A stretch of DNA of 64,000 nucleotides from Ciona intestinalis (taxonomy: Eukaryota > Chordata > Ascidiacea > Phlebobranchia > Cionidae). Shown here piece after piece: positions 47,922 to 61,373 of this stretch (position 1 is its first letter; every line of letters begins with the position of its first letter). Where the stretch lies: NCBI RefSeq assembly GCF_000224145.3, contig NC_020179.2, positions 2,242,020 through 2,306,019 of the forward strand. Direction: 5' to 3'. Both the position numbers and the translations under genes were made by a program. The notes under the pieces were generated by a model. The model worked only from the letters and a program-made list of their open reading frames with translations, was not told the origin of the DNA and ran no database searches.

Positions 47922-50900
47922 ATGACGTCTGCGGAGAGTATCTGCTACACTCTTATTAACAGTTCCTCAATAACTGATGAACCAACAAACGAAACAAACC
48001 TTAAGAATGAGATCGAACATGGAGATGTGAGAACAAAGACTGATGCACTGAAGAAGGTCATCCTTATGACTCTGAATGGGGAGAAGCTGCAAGGTGTGTA
48101 GTAATGCATGAGCATAGATATTATGCTATAAGTATTGTGGCCTTGGACTGAGGGCAAAATCTGTTTCTTATTATTGCATGGCATAAAATTTTGAGTGACC
48201 GCTGAGTTGGAGCCAGGTCTAGATGAGTGTTTGTTGTTAGAACATCCTCAGAAAATTTATAAATATTTTCATTACGGAGCGCTAAGGTAAAAACGATGCA
48301 AAATTATGAAAGCGATTGTTTGTAGTTAATTTAAACCAAAATTCTGTGACTTAAAATTAACTACACGACTGTTTCAATATCTGGGATTGATTGCCCAAGT
48401 TGTTGCAATCGTTAATTTGTTATCTATGTTATCGGGGCCACATGCTGACGAAATTTCACTTGTCTCCTGAGCCATACTGCCAAGGGCGGTAAATCGGCAA
48501 AGGAAAATCGTCAAAATTCTTGGATGAGCATAAATTTTATCAATATTTTATTGGTTGTTTTGACAACTTAGACAAGAATTTGTGTAAATCGTAATGGTAG
48601 GGAATGGGTTTGTCACTCTAATGTAGTAATAGAGTAATAAAATAGACTATAGTAATACCCAATCTAGAAATATGGTAATTGTATTATGTCCTAAGTCTTT
48701 CTATAGTTTATGCAACTATAGTTTATTTTATTCTCTTCAGGTCTATTAATGACCATAATAAAATACCTACTCCCATCTGATGACCACACTATCAAGAAGC
48801 TCTTGCTGATTTTCTGGGAGATTTGGCCGAAAACCGACAATGAGGGAAAACTACGTCCAGAGATGATCTTAGTTTGTGATGCTTACAGAAAGGTGGGTTG
48901 TCCGTTGTATCTTTTTTTGGAAATGAATGTAACTCAGTTATCCTCAACAGTTGATACAAAAAGGGCGGTTAGGTTTTATCCACTTTGCGCACAGTTAATG
49001 TTATAGACTTCTCAATAATGTGCACCACTTCTCTTGCCTGCGTATGCACATGTGCTTAATGTGTGGCTGATTTGCAGCGTCTGCTGAATATAGTTTTTGT
49101 AAGCATCTGAATTCAACCACGAAACAATAACCTTTGGCAATAATCTTGATCTGCTTTCTCCCTTACGTTTTAGTGTATAAAATACTACTATTACGCCATT
49201 GTGATGTCATTCACCAGGTACCCAGACTTTCTACGTCATTGTTGTTGCCGAATCTGGATCATTTTAATATTTCCATTCCACCTTTTACACCCTAACTATT
49301 ATAGGCATGTAGCATGTGTTGAGCATGTAAAATGCCAGGTATTCGTATTGCCCTGAAAACATTCAACAATTTTTTATTATTTTTTTTTAAAGAGAGGGGT
49401 GGGGGTTCGCGTCTGTAAAACCCCTCTGGCTTCACTATTGGTAGCAATGTAACATCTGATATAGAAACAGTCATGTCCTCCACTGTCTCACGGAGTCATT
49501 TATTTATATAGTAGGTCGGGGGAAGATGGGACACTTTTAGCACAGAATATCCAAATATCCTGATCGTGTTTTAAACAATTAACAACGGTCCATGGGAGTC
49601 GTATACATTTATAGTATATCTGGTGGTAAAAGGCTCTTTGTGGATCTTCTGTCAAACTTAGTGACAGTCTTTATGATGCACATTTTTAGGACTTTACTTT
49701 GAGTATGGCTATCCCATTCTGTCCAAGTTATCTTTACCTACCTTTACGTTTTATATGTAAATTAAAACCANNNNNNNNNNNNNNNNNNNNNNNNNNNNNN
49801 NNNNNNNNNNNNNNNNNNNNTATAGTAGGGTGGGGAGAAGATGGGACACTTTTAGCACAGAATATCCAAATATCCTGATCGTGTTTTAAACAATTAACAA
49901 CGGTCCATGGGAGTCGTGAAGATAAAAAAGGGTCCCATCTTCCCCCACCCTACTATACATTTATAGTATATCTGGTGGTAAAAGGCTCTTTGTGGATCTT
50001 CTATGTCAAACTTAGTGACAGTCTTTATGATGCACATTTTTAGGACTTTACTTTGAGTATGGCTATCCCATTCTGTCCAAGTTTTCTTTACCTACCTTTA
50101 CATTTTATATGTAAATTAAAACCATTAAGAATAAATGTAAGCATTTTGTTGAGACTTATTCATCATATATTTTTATCCTCCTAGGATTTACAACATCCCA
50201 ATGAATTCATTCGAGGTTCTACTCTTCGATTTCTCTGTAAACTTCGACAGCCAGAGCTAATAGAGCCGTTAATGCCAGCAATTCGTTCTTGTCTTGAGCA
50301 CAGACATAGCTATGTGCGCAGGAATGCTGTACTTGCAATTTACACGATATACAGGTTAGTGGGTTTTAACCATATGTTTTGCCAGATCTTAAAACATTAA
50401 AAATAATGTATGAAAAATGCACTTTATACAGTAAAACAGTCAAAAAAGGGGAGAGGGGGTTAAAAATAAAATCCTTTTACTTTTTTACAAAGAGCACCAC
50501 TGCATATATCTATTATCTCACTAACCATGTTATCCTTATTTATCTTAACAGAAAGTTCGATCAACTGATTCCTGATGCTCCAGAGTTGATCCACGAGTTC
50601 CTGGAAGGAGAGAAGGATGCATCGTGTAAAAGAAATGCTTTCATGATGCTCATCCATGCAGACCAAGAAAGAGCTCTGGATTATCTCAGTACTTGCATAG
50701 ATCAGGTCAGAAAAACGTAGTGTATTCCCAACATTTCGTCTGGCAAGACTTTATTATTGCATCATTTCCTGGTTTAGTCTTGTCTGTTGGCAGACATAAA
50801 CAGTTAAGAACAATGAACGACATATACAGGTTAAATTAATGAACGTTTACGCCAACAAATATAAACACATTATCATTTAAAAATTACCAAAAACTGTTTT

Positions 50901-53900
50901 CAGGTGAACACTTTTAATGATATTCTGCAACTTGTGATCGTGGAGCTTGTGTACAAAGTATGCCACGCTAACCCCAATGAACGTGCTCGGTTCATTCGTT
51001 GCATTTACAATTTACTTCAATCATCGAGCCAAGCTGTAAGATATGAAGCTGCTGGTACATTGGTTACTTTATCTAATGCACCAACTGCTGTACGGTAAGT
51101 GTTTTTGCTGTATAGTTTAAAGATTGATTTAGCAATTCGCAAATTACGAATTGTGTGCACATTTGTTGCTATTCGTTTTTACAATTTCCGTCTACATTGC
51201 GACACAACATTGTAAATCCTGTTAAAAAAACATTGCTAACATATATGTTTGCGACGGTAAACGTAAAACTGCAATCATTCAAATAGTAACAAAACTCCTG
51301 CATTCATAATCCCAGACGAGTGAATCGCTATTGTGGCATAAATAATTGACACGTCAGTTCGTACTGTATCTTAATCTAAATGTTAAGCAATACCCTTTTA
51401 TTACGCAAGTAATTAACAGGTCTGTCGTAACATACATAGGGTTTGTATGAGGGAAAATATGAAATGATAGAAGTGGTAAATGATAGAACTAGAAGTGGTA
51501 AAACGTTTCAAAATAATAGGATTTATGATGTAATATTTTTAAGATACATTTTTTCGTTGCTAAATCTTACCCTGCAGTACACCTAATGCTCTAATTTTAG
51601 GATTAAGTTTTGCAAACCTGGTTGCAATTGTGTGTTGCCGTAGTAACAATAATTAAAGCTAGAGATACATTTTTGTTACTGCTTATTCATTTGGTGTGGT
51701 TCTTTTTATTTTTTCCTGAATATGCTATCAAAATAATATCTCTATTTTGGGGGTGGGGTGAAATTGGACCTTTATGTCACCCCTTGATGTCTGCTGCTGG
51801 ATTCAACATAGTTCGGTCAGGTTAAAAATTACCTTTCCGGGTTTATTTTTGCAATTACCCAGTTACCTTTTTCCCCTTAGTGCTGCTGCTCAGTGCTACA
51901 TAGAACTTATAGTAAAGGAGGCCGACAACAACGTGAAGCTTATTGTTCTTGATCGACTTGTGGAACTCAAGAATCACCCACTCCATGAGAAAGTGCTACA
52001 GGTAAAAATTTATGGTTTAAAATATTTTGGAAAACTGTTTTGTCAATGCAGAAATAACTATAGGAAAGTAATGCCTGTGTAAAATCTGAGGTTAAAACAA
52101 CATAAAAATCTAATGTTACTGTTAAAAAATCTGTAGTTACAAAATAGGTACGGGGTGCAATTTTTTAATATGGTTTTTTTAGGAATTGGTGATGGATATA
52201 TTGAGAGCTCTTAGCTCCCCTGATCTAGAAGTAAGAAGAAAAACTCTTGATCTTGCTCTGGACCTTGTTTCCTCCAGGAATGTCGAGGATTTGGTCAAAT
52301 TCCTTGAAAAAGAGGTGAATTAAACAAATAAATTTTTTTTTAGTTTTAAGTCTCTCGTTTGGAACTCTGTTTTTAAATGCCACAGCCTCTTTGTTTTTTC
52401 TCCTATGTATAATTGCAGAAGTATGTTTTGAAATATCTTGCAATCGTTATTCTTTTAGCAATTCTACAAATGTTTGTGGTAGTTTTTGGTACCAAACCTT
52501 TGACTCTTTATCTTTATGGATGTGGTATATACATAGGCGCCGAGTTTTCAAATGTAGTGCGGAGGCGAAGCCTTTTATGACGTAACGCAATCGTGACGTC
52601 ATAACACTTCGGCGTTTCATTGACGTTATTTTACGCTTGCTCAACGCGGACGTCAGTGTTACGCGTTGATCCTTTCCTCGTGCGTATTTACAAGATTGAC
52701 CGATATATAAATCGTTCGTTCGAGGCAACGTGCTTTCTACTTGACCTTTACGTGCGTCATAGTTTAACGTCCACGTGCGTCGTAGTTTAACGTCCACGTG
52801 CGTCGTAGTTTAGCCTTTTCGCGCGTCGTCATACAAAAAGTATATTTACGATGTTTTCCTCAGCCAAGCACCATAATTATTACGAAATAGTAGGGATTTA
52901 CACGTGGATTTATTGCATCATAATAGCGATTGTTTGACCTGGTAATTAATTACGACATATTAGCAATTCACACATTGATTGTGTGCGCCATAATAGCGAT
53001 TGTCCCCTTGATTATTTAGCCAGCAGAAGCTTGAAAACAGGTTTGAAGTTGAACGTTTGCGATCAAGTAAAGAATTGTTCAATCTACAATGAATACTTTC
53101 ATCTACAATAAATATTTTTCTAACTACCTTTATCCTTTAACAACGATGGATCAACAACGTTTGTTCGAACCTGGTTTGAACTAACGTTACTAACCTGTTC
53201 CAAGCATGATTACCGCATGTTCAAAGTGACGATGTGACGTAAAAAAGACAATTACGCATACGTAACAGCTATATAACAGATTATGCACATGCGGTCAACG
53301 CATGACCAAGTACCACGCGGTCAACGCATGCCTAAATTTCCGTTCTCTTGTTGTCACGTCGTTAATTTTGATTTTCTTCACCGCAATGGTATATTTTTAT
53401 GAGAACAATACGAAAATATTAATAAATTTAGTAAAAATACATATTTTTTTGTTAATTCGTATACGGAGGCCGCCTCCGTGCTATTATTTCGTACGTAGGG
53501 GTATATATATATTTAAACCAATTTTCGAGTTTTGACCGATTGTCACATTTTGCTCTCTAGCGACACAGGTGTTTGTTCTAGTAACGAATATTCAGTTAAA
53601 CATTATTTTTTTCTTTGGAAAAATTGCTACACGACTGTATTTGATTTTTAGAGTTTGACATCAACTTTTGAATGGTGTATATTAAGTATTATTGTTTAAT
53701 TTGCGTTTTAGTTAATAAAATTCTATGATGTTCTGTTTAAACATTATATTGATAGATAGCACCTCTCCTTCACCCCATTTGGTTTTTGGTAAATTAGAGC
53801 AAAGTTTGAATGATCAAGTTTAACTGTTATCTTACAGGTCACCAAATCATCAGATGTACAAGGCCACGATAACACAGATAAATATCGTCAGCTTCTTGTA

Positions 53901-56900
53901 AAGACAATGCATGCTTGCACTGTTAAGTTTCCAGACACTGCTGCTCTTGTTATTCCAGTGGTAAGTAATGTAACTGTCGCTCACATATAGTTTTCGCATT
54001 TGACTACTGACCAATCTTTTTTTAAACCATAAATCAGAGCCTATTTTAAATTGATTTATCAAGTTTTTTTTGTGATAGACCTCTATAGTTGAATAAATAC
54101 ATGAATGAATGTAGCAAATTTACCCCGGCATAACGAGGCAATGACAGTCATTACAACACATATGTGTCACGTGTGTTGATGTGTTCGGTTTTATACACCT
54201 CCTGCTTATAAGTTACGTTGTAGTATGTAAACTTTGGGGTGATTTTGCAGGATTTTGTTTTGTTTTAATTTATAGCTGACAATTAAGACAACCTTTAAGT
54301 AACAGCTACGTTAGATCAATTGTCGTTTGAGTGTCTTGTCCAAGGACATATACACTCACAATGGTAGCATCGGCAAGCCTTGAACCCATAACCTCTCGGT
54401 TAGAGGCATGCATGGAGAAATGGTAACCACAGTGCCACCGGGCTAGAGTTAGTAAATTTTAGGATAAAATTGACCATTTTTTAGTTAATGGAGTTCCTGG
54501 GTGATAGTGAAGAGTTGGCTGCTGCTGATGTTTTGGTTTTTGTACGTGAAGCTGTCCATCGACATGAGCAACATAAACCACTTATACTTGACAAGCTGTT
54601 GGAAGTATTCCCATCCATTCGAACTGTCAAGTCAGTGTTGCCAGATCTAAAAATTATTTTATTGTAGTAAAATACTTTAATGAGGCATATCAACGAAACA
54701 TAAAATTTGTTTATGCATAGAGGTGGTCAAATGTGATCTAAATGTACCACGAAAGTTACTAAAAAATTAGAAACAGCCTATTAAAAAATCTAGTAAAACA
54801 TAAATTTAGCCATGCGACTAAAATAGACTTTATTATTACTTTGCTATGTCTTTTTAATTAAAGTTAGCATTTAAATTTAAAAAAATGGGAAACAATGGTT
54901 TACTCAACTGAATGGAATCACACTTTTTAAAATGTTGCTGGTAACACTGATTTCAGTGATTTGTCAATTTTTTTTCAGGATTCTGCGTGGTGTTTTGTGG
55001 ATCTTGGGTGAGTATTGTGAGGGAACAACTAGAATCCTTCGATTTGTTACTGAAGTCCGGAAATCAGTCGGAGAACTTCCGATGGTGGAAACGGAGCTCA
55101 AACTCGCTGCTGGGGAAGAAGTAGAAAAGGAGGAGGAAACAGAAAAAACTGAAAAGGTAAATTACTATATTTATCTTTTATTTTTACAAGTTTTTGCCCT
55201 TTCTTAGAATTTTTTACCTTGTTTCTTGTTGTTCCTTATTTGTGTTATTTTTGCTTAACTTCAAGGTAATGGATCAAATATGCATAAATTCCATAACATG
55301 CCTTCCCACATGATCCCACTCATATTTAACAGTATATATACCTGTATAATGTCTCCCCCAACTTATTAGCTAGAAATTTTAGAAAAGATATTCGAAATTC
55401 AATTACTTGTGCTTGGAGATAATTTATGAGAAGTAATTATGAATTTCTAAAAACAGAAAAATGATAGCAACTGTTAGTCAAAATTACATTATTGCTACGA
55501 AGTGGGTATTGCCACTAACAGTATTTAATAGAATACCTGTATAATGTTTCCCCCAATTATCAGCTAGAAATTAACTTTCCCAATATATATAATTGCTTAG
55601 TCATCATCTTCACGCCGGGTCACCGAAATGGGAACGTACGTCACCCAATCAGCTTTCAGTGTCGCAAACACAAAATCCGGCAACAAATCTCAGCAAAATC
55701 GACCTCCACTGCGCCAGTTTTTCATGGATGGGGACTTTTCACTAGCAGGAGCGCTCTCCACATCTCTTACAAAGCAAGCTCTCAGATTCCTCCTTACCTG
55801 CCCCGACCCTCGCAAACAAAATGTAGGTAGATTAAATGTTTTTTAAAGTGGGGTGTGAAATATTCTTTTTCTTGTGCTACTTTGAATTTTGTAAATAATC
55901 ATTAGCGGCTTATCTGGTATAAAAAGTAGTTTATTTTTTATGTTTGCCATAGGGTAAAGTTTAACACCCGATTTAATTGTTTTAAACTGTGTAGTAAAAT
56001 ACCATTTTGCATTACACACATTTTACATCCTGGACTTTTTTATATATCTAGTTATTTATATAAGACTGTATTTATTTGTACGCCATTAATTTTATAAAGC
56101 TTAAAAGAGTGAAATTTCTATTACTCACACAGTGTTATACCTCTATTACTAAGACCATGATTATACTTCTTTTTGCCACTTTAAATTGATATGTGTAATC
56201 TCTACACATTTTTTTGTATGTAGGCCATTAAACAGTTCTAATTAAAAATAGTATTTAATATAAAACATGTGGGTTTAGCACTTTAACATTTTCTCAAATT
56301 CCTTCCAGTCCTTTATTGCTGAGAGCATGCTAATATTATCAAGTGTGATGCACCTTGGTCGATCCAATCTCCCAAAGAAACCAATTAGTGATGATGAAAT
56401 AGACCGACTCACTGTTTGCCTCAAGGTGAGGGGTTAAGTTTACTTTCTGTAGTCATGGTAGCATGTGCCAGTTCTATATATACATATGTCTGTGTGAGAC
56501 GTACCACAAACGCAACGAATTTTGACAGAAATTAATACAAAGTCAATGTTTTGTCTTATTCCCGAACAAGTCTGCTCACGATCACCAGTAAAGAGATGCT
56601 GGATTTTTCTCTTTAAATTGCGCATGCGTCTTCTTCCGATCCCCATTAGAGAAATATTCTGTTTTTCTCTAACACGTGTCAGCTTGCAATACATGGAGAA
56701 AAGCAATATTTTAATGTTAAAGATGATTGCGCGTAGTCTAAACAAGGTTACCCGAAACAATTTCCCACAAAATTATTTGCCCTTTAAAAATAGTGGACAG
56801 AAAGAAATTGATCTTGTGTATTCTTGTCAACTTGAATAAATGTAACTTACTTTATCCTCGCGTGGCCAGAAAGCGACTGCCGTTATAACATGGGTTTAAC

Positions 56901-59900
56901 ACCTCGTGCCAGCTTACGAGTTACCATGTATGTTACTTTGTGGGTGATTATTTTAGGGATTTTTTTACTTTTTTCATGTATGGCTGATAATTTGGTCAAT
57001 CCATTAGTGACCACTGGGTTGGAGCAATTGACGTTAAGTGTCTTGCTCAAGGACACATACGCCCACAATGGTAGCAACGAGCCCTTTACCTCTGGGTTAC
57101 AGGCAGGCGCGCTTAACCACTATGCCACGTCGCTAGTCAACTTCTCATTTGCCTCCAATAAAATGGTCATATAAAAATCTTTTGGGTTGTTTTGGACCAA
57201 GAATAGTATGGCTGACTTTTCCCAGCACACTTTCTTTTTATATTAATAAAATATTAAAGTTGTCCCCCTAAATTTTAAACATAAAATTCTCATTACCACT
57301 GCTCGTATGGCCAACATAAAACTGTAATATTTTCTGTGTATATAGGTGCTGGCAGACCGCAATGAAACAATGGCTGAAATCTTCACTTCAAAATGTCGCG
57401 GCTCCCTTTCACATTTGCTGGAGATTCGAGCTGCTGAGGAAAGTGTCCAGCGGAGGGTAGCAGAGAGAACCAAGACTGCTCTAACTGCTGTTCAGGTAAA
57501 TTTTACACTTTGTGTCTTTAGTATGTTTTTGATGGATTGTTTTATTGAATCACTATTAAGTTTAAGTAGGTGTACATTTGGTTATTTTAATCCATTGTCT
57601 CAAATTCTGTGATTTACCATCAAAAACTCTAAATGTTATGTGTAAAATGTTAGTTATGGTGGTAAAAAATAAACAGAATATTCATTTTATTATTCAGTTG
57701 GTCACAAGACCTGGCTTAAATGCCATCTGCATAAACTAAAACAATGGTAGTCCAAGTCTCATTTTTAATAGGAGCGTTTAACCTTGGCCGAGCTGTCAAG
57801 GAAGAATCTTCCATTTATTACTACCAACAAGGGGTGCTATCATGCGGTAGCACCCTGAGTGTTGGGGTATTGGGTCAATACTGGCCTAAATCTTAGGGAG
57901 TACCAGTCTGCGAGACCTCACCCACATAGAATAGGTTCATGCCATGCACCCTAACAATAACATGTAATACAATAAAAGAACCAAATTGTGTAGCCTGATG
58001 ATCCCATCAACTTCGCTCAACTACTTGCCAAAGCTGAATCTGGTTCTCTAGAAGATCAGTTTGAACTCAGTCTGAGTGCAGCTGTGGGGACTCTTAACCA
58101 GAAAAAAGAAGCAAGAGATCCGACTGCTTCAAAACTGAACAAGGTTTAAGACTGAATATGTCCGGTGCAGTGGTTAGCACGACTGGCTCTAACCTAGAGG
58201 TTACAGATTCAAGGCTCGTTGCTGCTATTGTGGGCGTATGTGTGTATCGGGCAAGACACTTAACGACAATTGATCCAGCGTGCCAGTGACTAATGGGTTG
58301 TCCAAATTATCAGTTGTGCATAAAACCATGCCTAAAAAGTTAAATGCTTGCAGAGGTGTATGAACATAACACCCAGATTATGTTGACTGTTGCCGTTCCC
58401 GCCATACAAGGGTAAATAAGTTACATGTACCTGATAAGCCTCTGAAGGTGGAAAATCCTTTTTAAATTGCATATATTGATGTACAGTAAATATATTTGTG
58501 AGATTACTAAATAGCTATTGTCACAGGAAAATAGGGCCTTGTCTTTTGTAAAATTTGTAATCTATTAAATTAAAAAGTTCATAGAGCTAACTCTACTTTA
58601 ATATTCGTGTAATTTGTTTTCTTTACAAGCATTTCTTTGCATAGGTCACACAACTGACTGGATTTTCTGACCCAGTATATGCTGAAGCCTATGTACATAT
58701 CAATCAATATGATATTGTACTTGATGTATTGATTGTCAATCAAACTTCGGATACTTTACAAAACTGTACTGTAGAACTGGCTACACTAGGTAATAGAAAT
58801 AGATTTATTTTTTGAATTTTTTTCTATTTTGATTTTTTTTTTCTATTATACATGTATGGACATTGGACATATACAACATATGCCAACAGTCTGCTCAATA
58901 TTTATGGCGTTGGTGCTTTTGTGCAAAACACATGTTTAATTTTCCTGCATTATTTCATTCAGGTGACTTGAAACTTGTTGAAAAACCAAGTCCGCTGACA
59001 CTGGCACCTCATGACTTTGCAAACATTAAAGCAAGTGTCAAAGTGGCTTCAACAGAGAATGGAATCATATTTGGAAATATCGTTTATGATGTAACAGGCG
59101 CTGTAAGCGACCGTAACTGTGTGGTACTCAATGATATACATATTGATATAATGGATTATATACAACCTGCAACATGCTCCGATGCTGAATTCAGGTAAAA
59201 GAAAAAAAATCAACATTTTCCTGTTTCTCCTTTCTCTTTCTCTCTCTCTTTACTTTTCTTCTGTTAGGACTTTTAACCCCCTGTTATGCAAGAAATATCA
59301 TTTCATTTGTTTAAGATAGTGGTTTACGAAACTGTTCACTTTGAACTATTGGTGAAAAGTTTTTTGAGGGTTTTTGTTTTTTCCATCATTTCTCAATCTT
59401 AGGGTCAATCCTCTGTAAAAAAGAAGTTTAACTGGGAATTCATTAAACATAAATGGATTGTTTGTCTGGGAAAAGGAAAAGCAACAAAGTGTTTGCAGTA
59501 GCGTAATCTGCCAGTATCAATCTGATAACTACATTGCTCACAAAACAAAATCTGTGAAAACAAAACAACACTTTTTCTAGGCTTCTTTAGACAATAAAGG
59601 TTATATGAAATTACACCAGTGAAAATAACAGGCATAATACTATTAAAAACATTAATCACTTGGGTCACACGGTCAACACACAGCGGGAAACCGGCAGCAT
59701 TTCTGAACAGTATGTCAATGACCTTTTCAGCTCGTCTAAACAACCTTCTAACCCCGGAAATGTTTTGAGTCCATAAGCAAAATCGCACCATACAAGCGTA
59801 AAAATTCAACATGTTGAATAACCTTGCGTTAACAGACGGCTCACAAGTTTCGGACGTTACACATTCTGTGAAAAGACGCCGTCAGAAGGGGTCAGCCGAA

Positions 59901-61184
59901 TTTTTACTTCCGGAAACAGAACCTGTGTACAGCCACCTTAAGCGCGTTTTAACAACTGTTGTTTTGTCGTTATATCCTGTCTTTCCATTTTAAATCTTTT
60001 TTGATCTTCGCTACCATAACTGAAAAAAACAAATAAAGTTATTATTATATTATGTAATTTTTACAGGCAAATGTGGGCTGAATTTGAATGGGAAAACAAA
60101 GTAACCGTCAACACTAACATGAGTGACTTGGTTAACTTCTTGCATCATATACTTAAGTCTACAAACATGAAGTGCTTGACCCCTGAAAAAGTAAGTCTGT
60201 TTCAAACGGGTTAACCCAGTGGTTACCAACTTTTTTATTCTGTTGACCCCTTTTGTTGATATATCCCCCTCCCCCCTAAAAATAGTTAACTATAATCTTG
60301 TTTACGTTTATTTTTCAATCCAAGTCTTACAAGAAAAACTTAACTGTCAGCTTTCTAGTTTGTAAAAATCTGTTATTTTTAAAATTGATTTAAATATCCG
60401 CTAAAGCTCCCAGGTAGGCCAACTTACTAGGCTTATAAAACTTTACAATCATAAAACCAAACCCAAATTGCAAAATTTTCTGTTTGGGAACTGGTTTAAC
60501 AGGGAGAGAAATGAGTGATCCATTTGCTGGGTGCCTTACTTTACCATTATAGAATTGCAATTTGGCTTTGGTGATTTAGAGAAGTGGTTCTCAACCGCTG
60601 GCCCGTCAAATATTACAATTTGTCCACTCTGTAATCCCTACCACGCCTTGCAAAAATCTAATAACAGCACGTATAACATCATAAAGATAGCAGCAAATTT
60701 TTCATTGAAATAAAGTTTCCATTTTTTGGTTTTTGGTTTTTTAAGTTGCATACTTTTGTCGTAAAATTGTTTTGAAATTTTCCTGTCCCGTAAGCTAAAA
60801 AGGTTAAAAACCACTGAAGTAGAGCATATGTGTAACCGTTTAAAAATTGCTGTTACAGGCTTTAGGTGGAGAGTCTGGCTTTTTAGCTGCCAATCTATTT
60901 GCGAAGTCGATTTTCGGTGAGAGTGCGCTAGCCAATGTCAGTATTGAAAAACCTTTAGGAAAACCTCCAGGCACCCCGGTTGCAGGACATATACGAATAC
61001 GAGCTAAAAGCCAGGTAGGTGCTTGTAACAGTGTGTGTGTATACTTTTTTTTCTAAATTTTAGTCTTAAAAAAAGAAAAAAAACATAAACATGTGAAATA
61101 AAAACTAAAACTGTGTTTTTTTAGGGCATGGCTCTCAGCCTTGGCGACAAAATCAACTTGTCCCAAAAGAAAACCAAGAAATAA
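47922..61184 (+). CDS. COPB1: Coatomer subunit beta (beta-COP)
   Basis: Nineteen exons total 2895 nt (964 aa): 47922-48093, 48741-48892, 50185-50354, 50552-50705, 50904-51094, 51881-52001, 52183-52314, 53838-53960, 54485-54630, 54979-55156, 55601-55822, 56309-56425, 57346-57495, 57994-58143, 58645-58789, 58963-59194, 60067-60190, 60859-61014, 61125-61184. The protein is a subunit of the COPI coat that drives retrograde Golgi-to-ER and intra-Golgi vesicle traffic. The N-terminal adaptin-like helical trunk (to ~510) is very close to vertebrate COPB1, with runs such as [32 protein letters not shown] and [16 protein letters not shown]. An acidic linker ([13 protein letters not shown]) follows. 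The C-terminal appendage (~727-964) contains [27 protein letters not shown] and the terminal [12 protein letters not shown]. Human COPB1 is 953 aa, so length fits. Exon 9 ends at a GTCAGT donor and exon 4 at GTCAGA; the others are standard. Exon 1 also occurs at 46687 because of the assembly duplication. Confidence 0.97.
49508..50124. repeat. Direct duplication flanking the 49771 gap
   Basis: 49508-49770 and 49821-50124 are the same intron sequence. The right arm keeps both ends of a MITE (49821-49957) and the left arm has lost the distal terminal repeat. The remainder, from CATTTATAGTATATCTGGTG onward, is nearly identical. Confidence 0.9.
49771..49820. other. 50-N assembly gap in COPB1 intron 2
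   Basis: Exactly 50 N. 49508-49770 matches 49821-50124, differing mainly in how much of a MITE is kept. Confidence 0.98.
52746..52813. repeat. 23-bp minisatellite, three units
   Basis: The unit is about 23 bases, containing CCACGTGCGTCGTAGTTTAA; the first unit has CAT in place of CGT. Each full unit carries a CACGTG palindrome. Confidence 0.75.
52841..53045 (+). repeat. Dispersed repeat family R1, copy in COPB1 intron 7
   Basis: It is collinear with 16901-17102 from TATATTTACGATGTTTT to the AAAACAGGTTTG end. Confidence 0.75.
54108..54440 (-). repeat. SINE, full length, in COPB1 intron 8
   Basis: It runs from the tail (TTACCCCGGCATAACGAGGC) through GTCCAAGGACATATACACTC to the tRNA-like head (ACCTCTCGGTTAGAGGCATG), ending about 45 bases before exon 9. 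Confidence 0.85.
54678..54775 (+). repeat. End fragment of the 43571 TIR family in COPB1 intron 9
   Basis: GAGGCATATCAACGAAACAT and GGTCAAATGTGATCTAAATG repeat the family's terminal order with more decay. Confidence 0.6.
56530..56828 (+). repeat. Dispersed repeat family R2, copy in COPB1 intron 12
   Basis: It is collinear with 30819-31035 and longer. Open frames on both strands here are incidental. It directly precedes the SINE at 56831. Confidence 0.65.
56831..57133 (-). repeat. SINE, full length, in COPB1 intron 12
   Basis: It starts TAAATGTAACTTACTTTATC and includes CATTAGTGACCACTGGGTTG, CTCAAGGACACATACGCCCA and the head GGCAGGCGCGCTTAACCACT. Confidence 0.88.
57770..57955. repeat. Probable dispersed repeat R4 in COPB1 intron 13
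   Basis: It contains GCGAGACCTCACCCACATAG and CATGCACCCTAACA. The inverse of the first, GTGGGTGAGGTCCTAGATTA, occurs near 21345, and related words (GAGGTCCTACAGTGGGC, AGAGTTTGCTCATTACCC) occur near 24365-24425 and 29600. Boundaries are unclear. Confidence 0.45.
58148..58430 (+). repeat. SINE, full length, in COPB1 intron 14
   Basis: The head GTGCAGTGGTTAGCACGACT (A-box-like) and GATTCAAGGCTCG (B-box-like) are followed by GGCAAGACACTTAACGACAA and the tail CATACAAGGGTAAATAAGTT. It begins 5 bases after exon 14. Confidence 0.88.
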
Positions 61185-61367
61185 CAGCAGCTAAATCTTG
61201 AATGCTTTTAAAAACTATTTCTGGGTCTCTTATCCCTCTGCGACGCAAATGCATTTGCCCGTTCCGTTATGAGTGCTCTTAGATTGTGTAGCATTTATCA
61301 TTGTACAGATTTGCATATATATGATACAGAAAATGGCTTAGGTATGTCGAAAGCAACTTTGCAGCAC

Positions 61368-61373
61368 CAAATA
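61368..61373 (+). terminator. poly(A) signal after COPB1
   Basis: AATAAA lies 184 bases after the TAA at 61182-61184 and is the first canonical signal downstream. Confidence 0.55.

Larger units (their letters stand above)
46064..48369. repeat. Direct duplication around COPB1 exon 1 (allelic contig overlap)
   Basis: The two arms are 46064-47134 and 47187-48369. They share exon 1, the promoter region and a SINE fragment. Differences include a 95-base indel inside a palindromic element, a ~17-base indel near 47280-47303 and scattered substitutions (for example GAA versus GAG near the exon end), as expected between two alleles. Confidence 0.9.

Noticed and set aside
59405..59812. A 135-codon minus-strand open frame inside a COPB1 intron
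   Set aside because: It lies wholly in intron 16 and shows no domain. It is probably part of an old repeat, since the adjacent 59938-60050 is repeat family R3.
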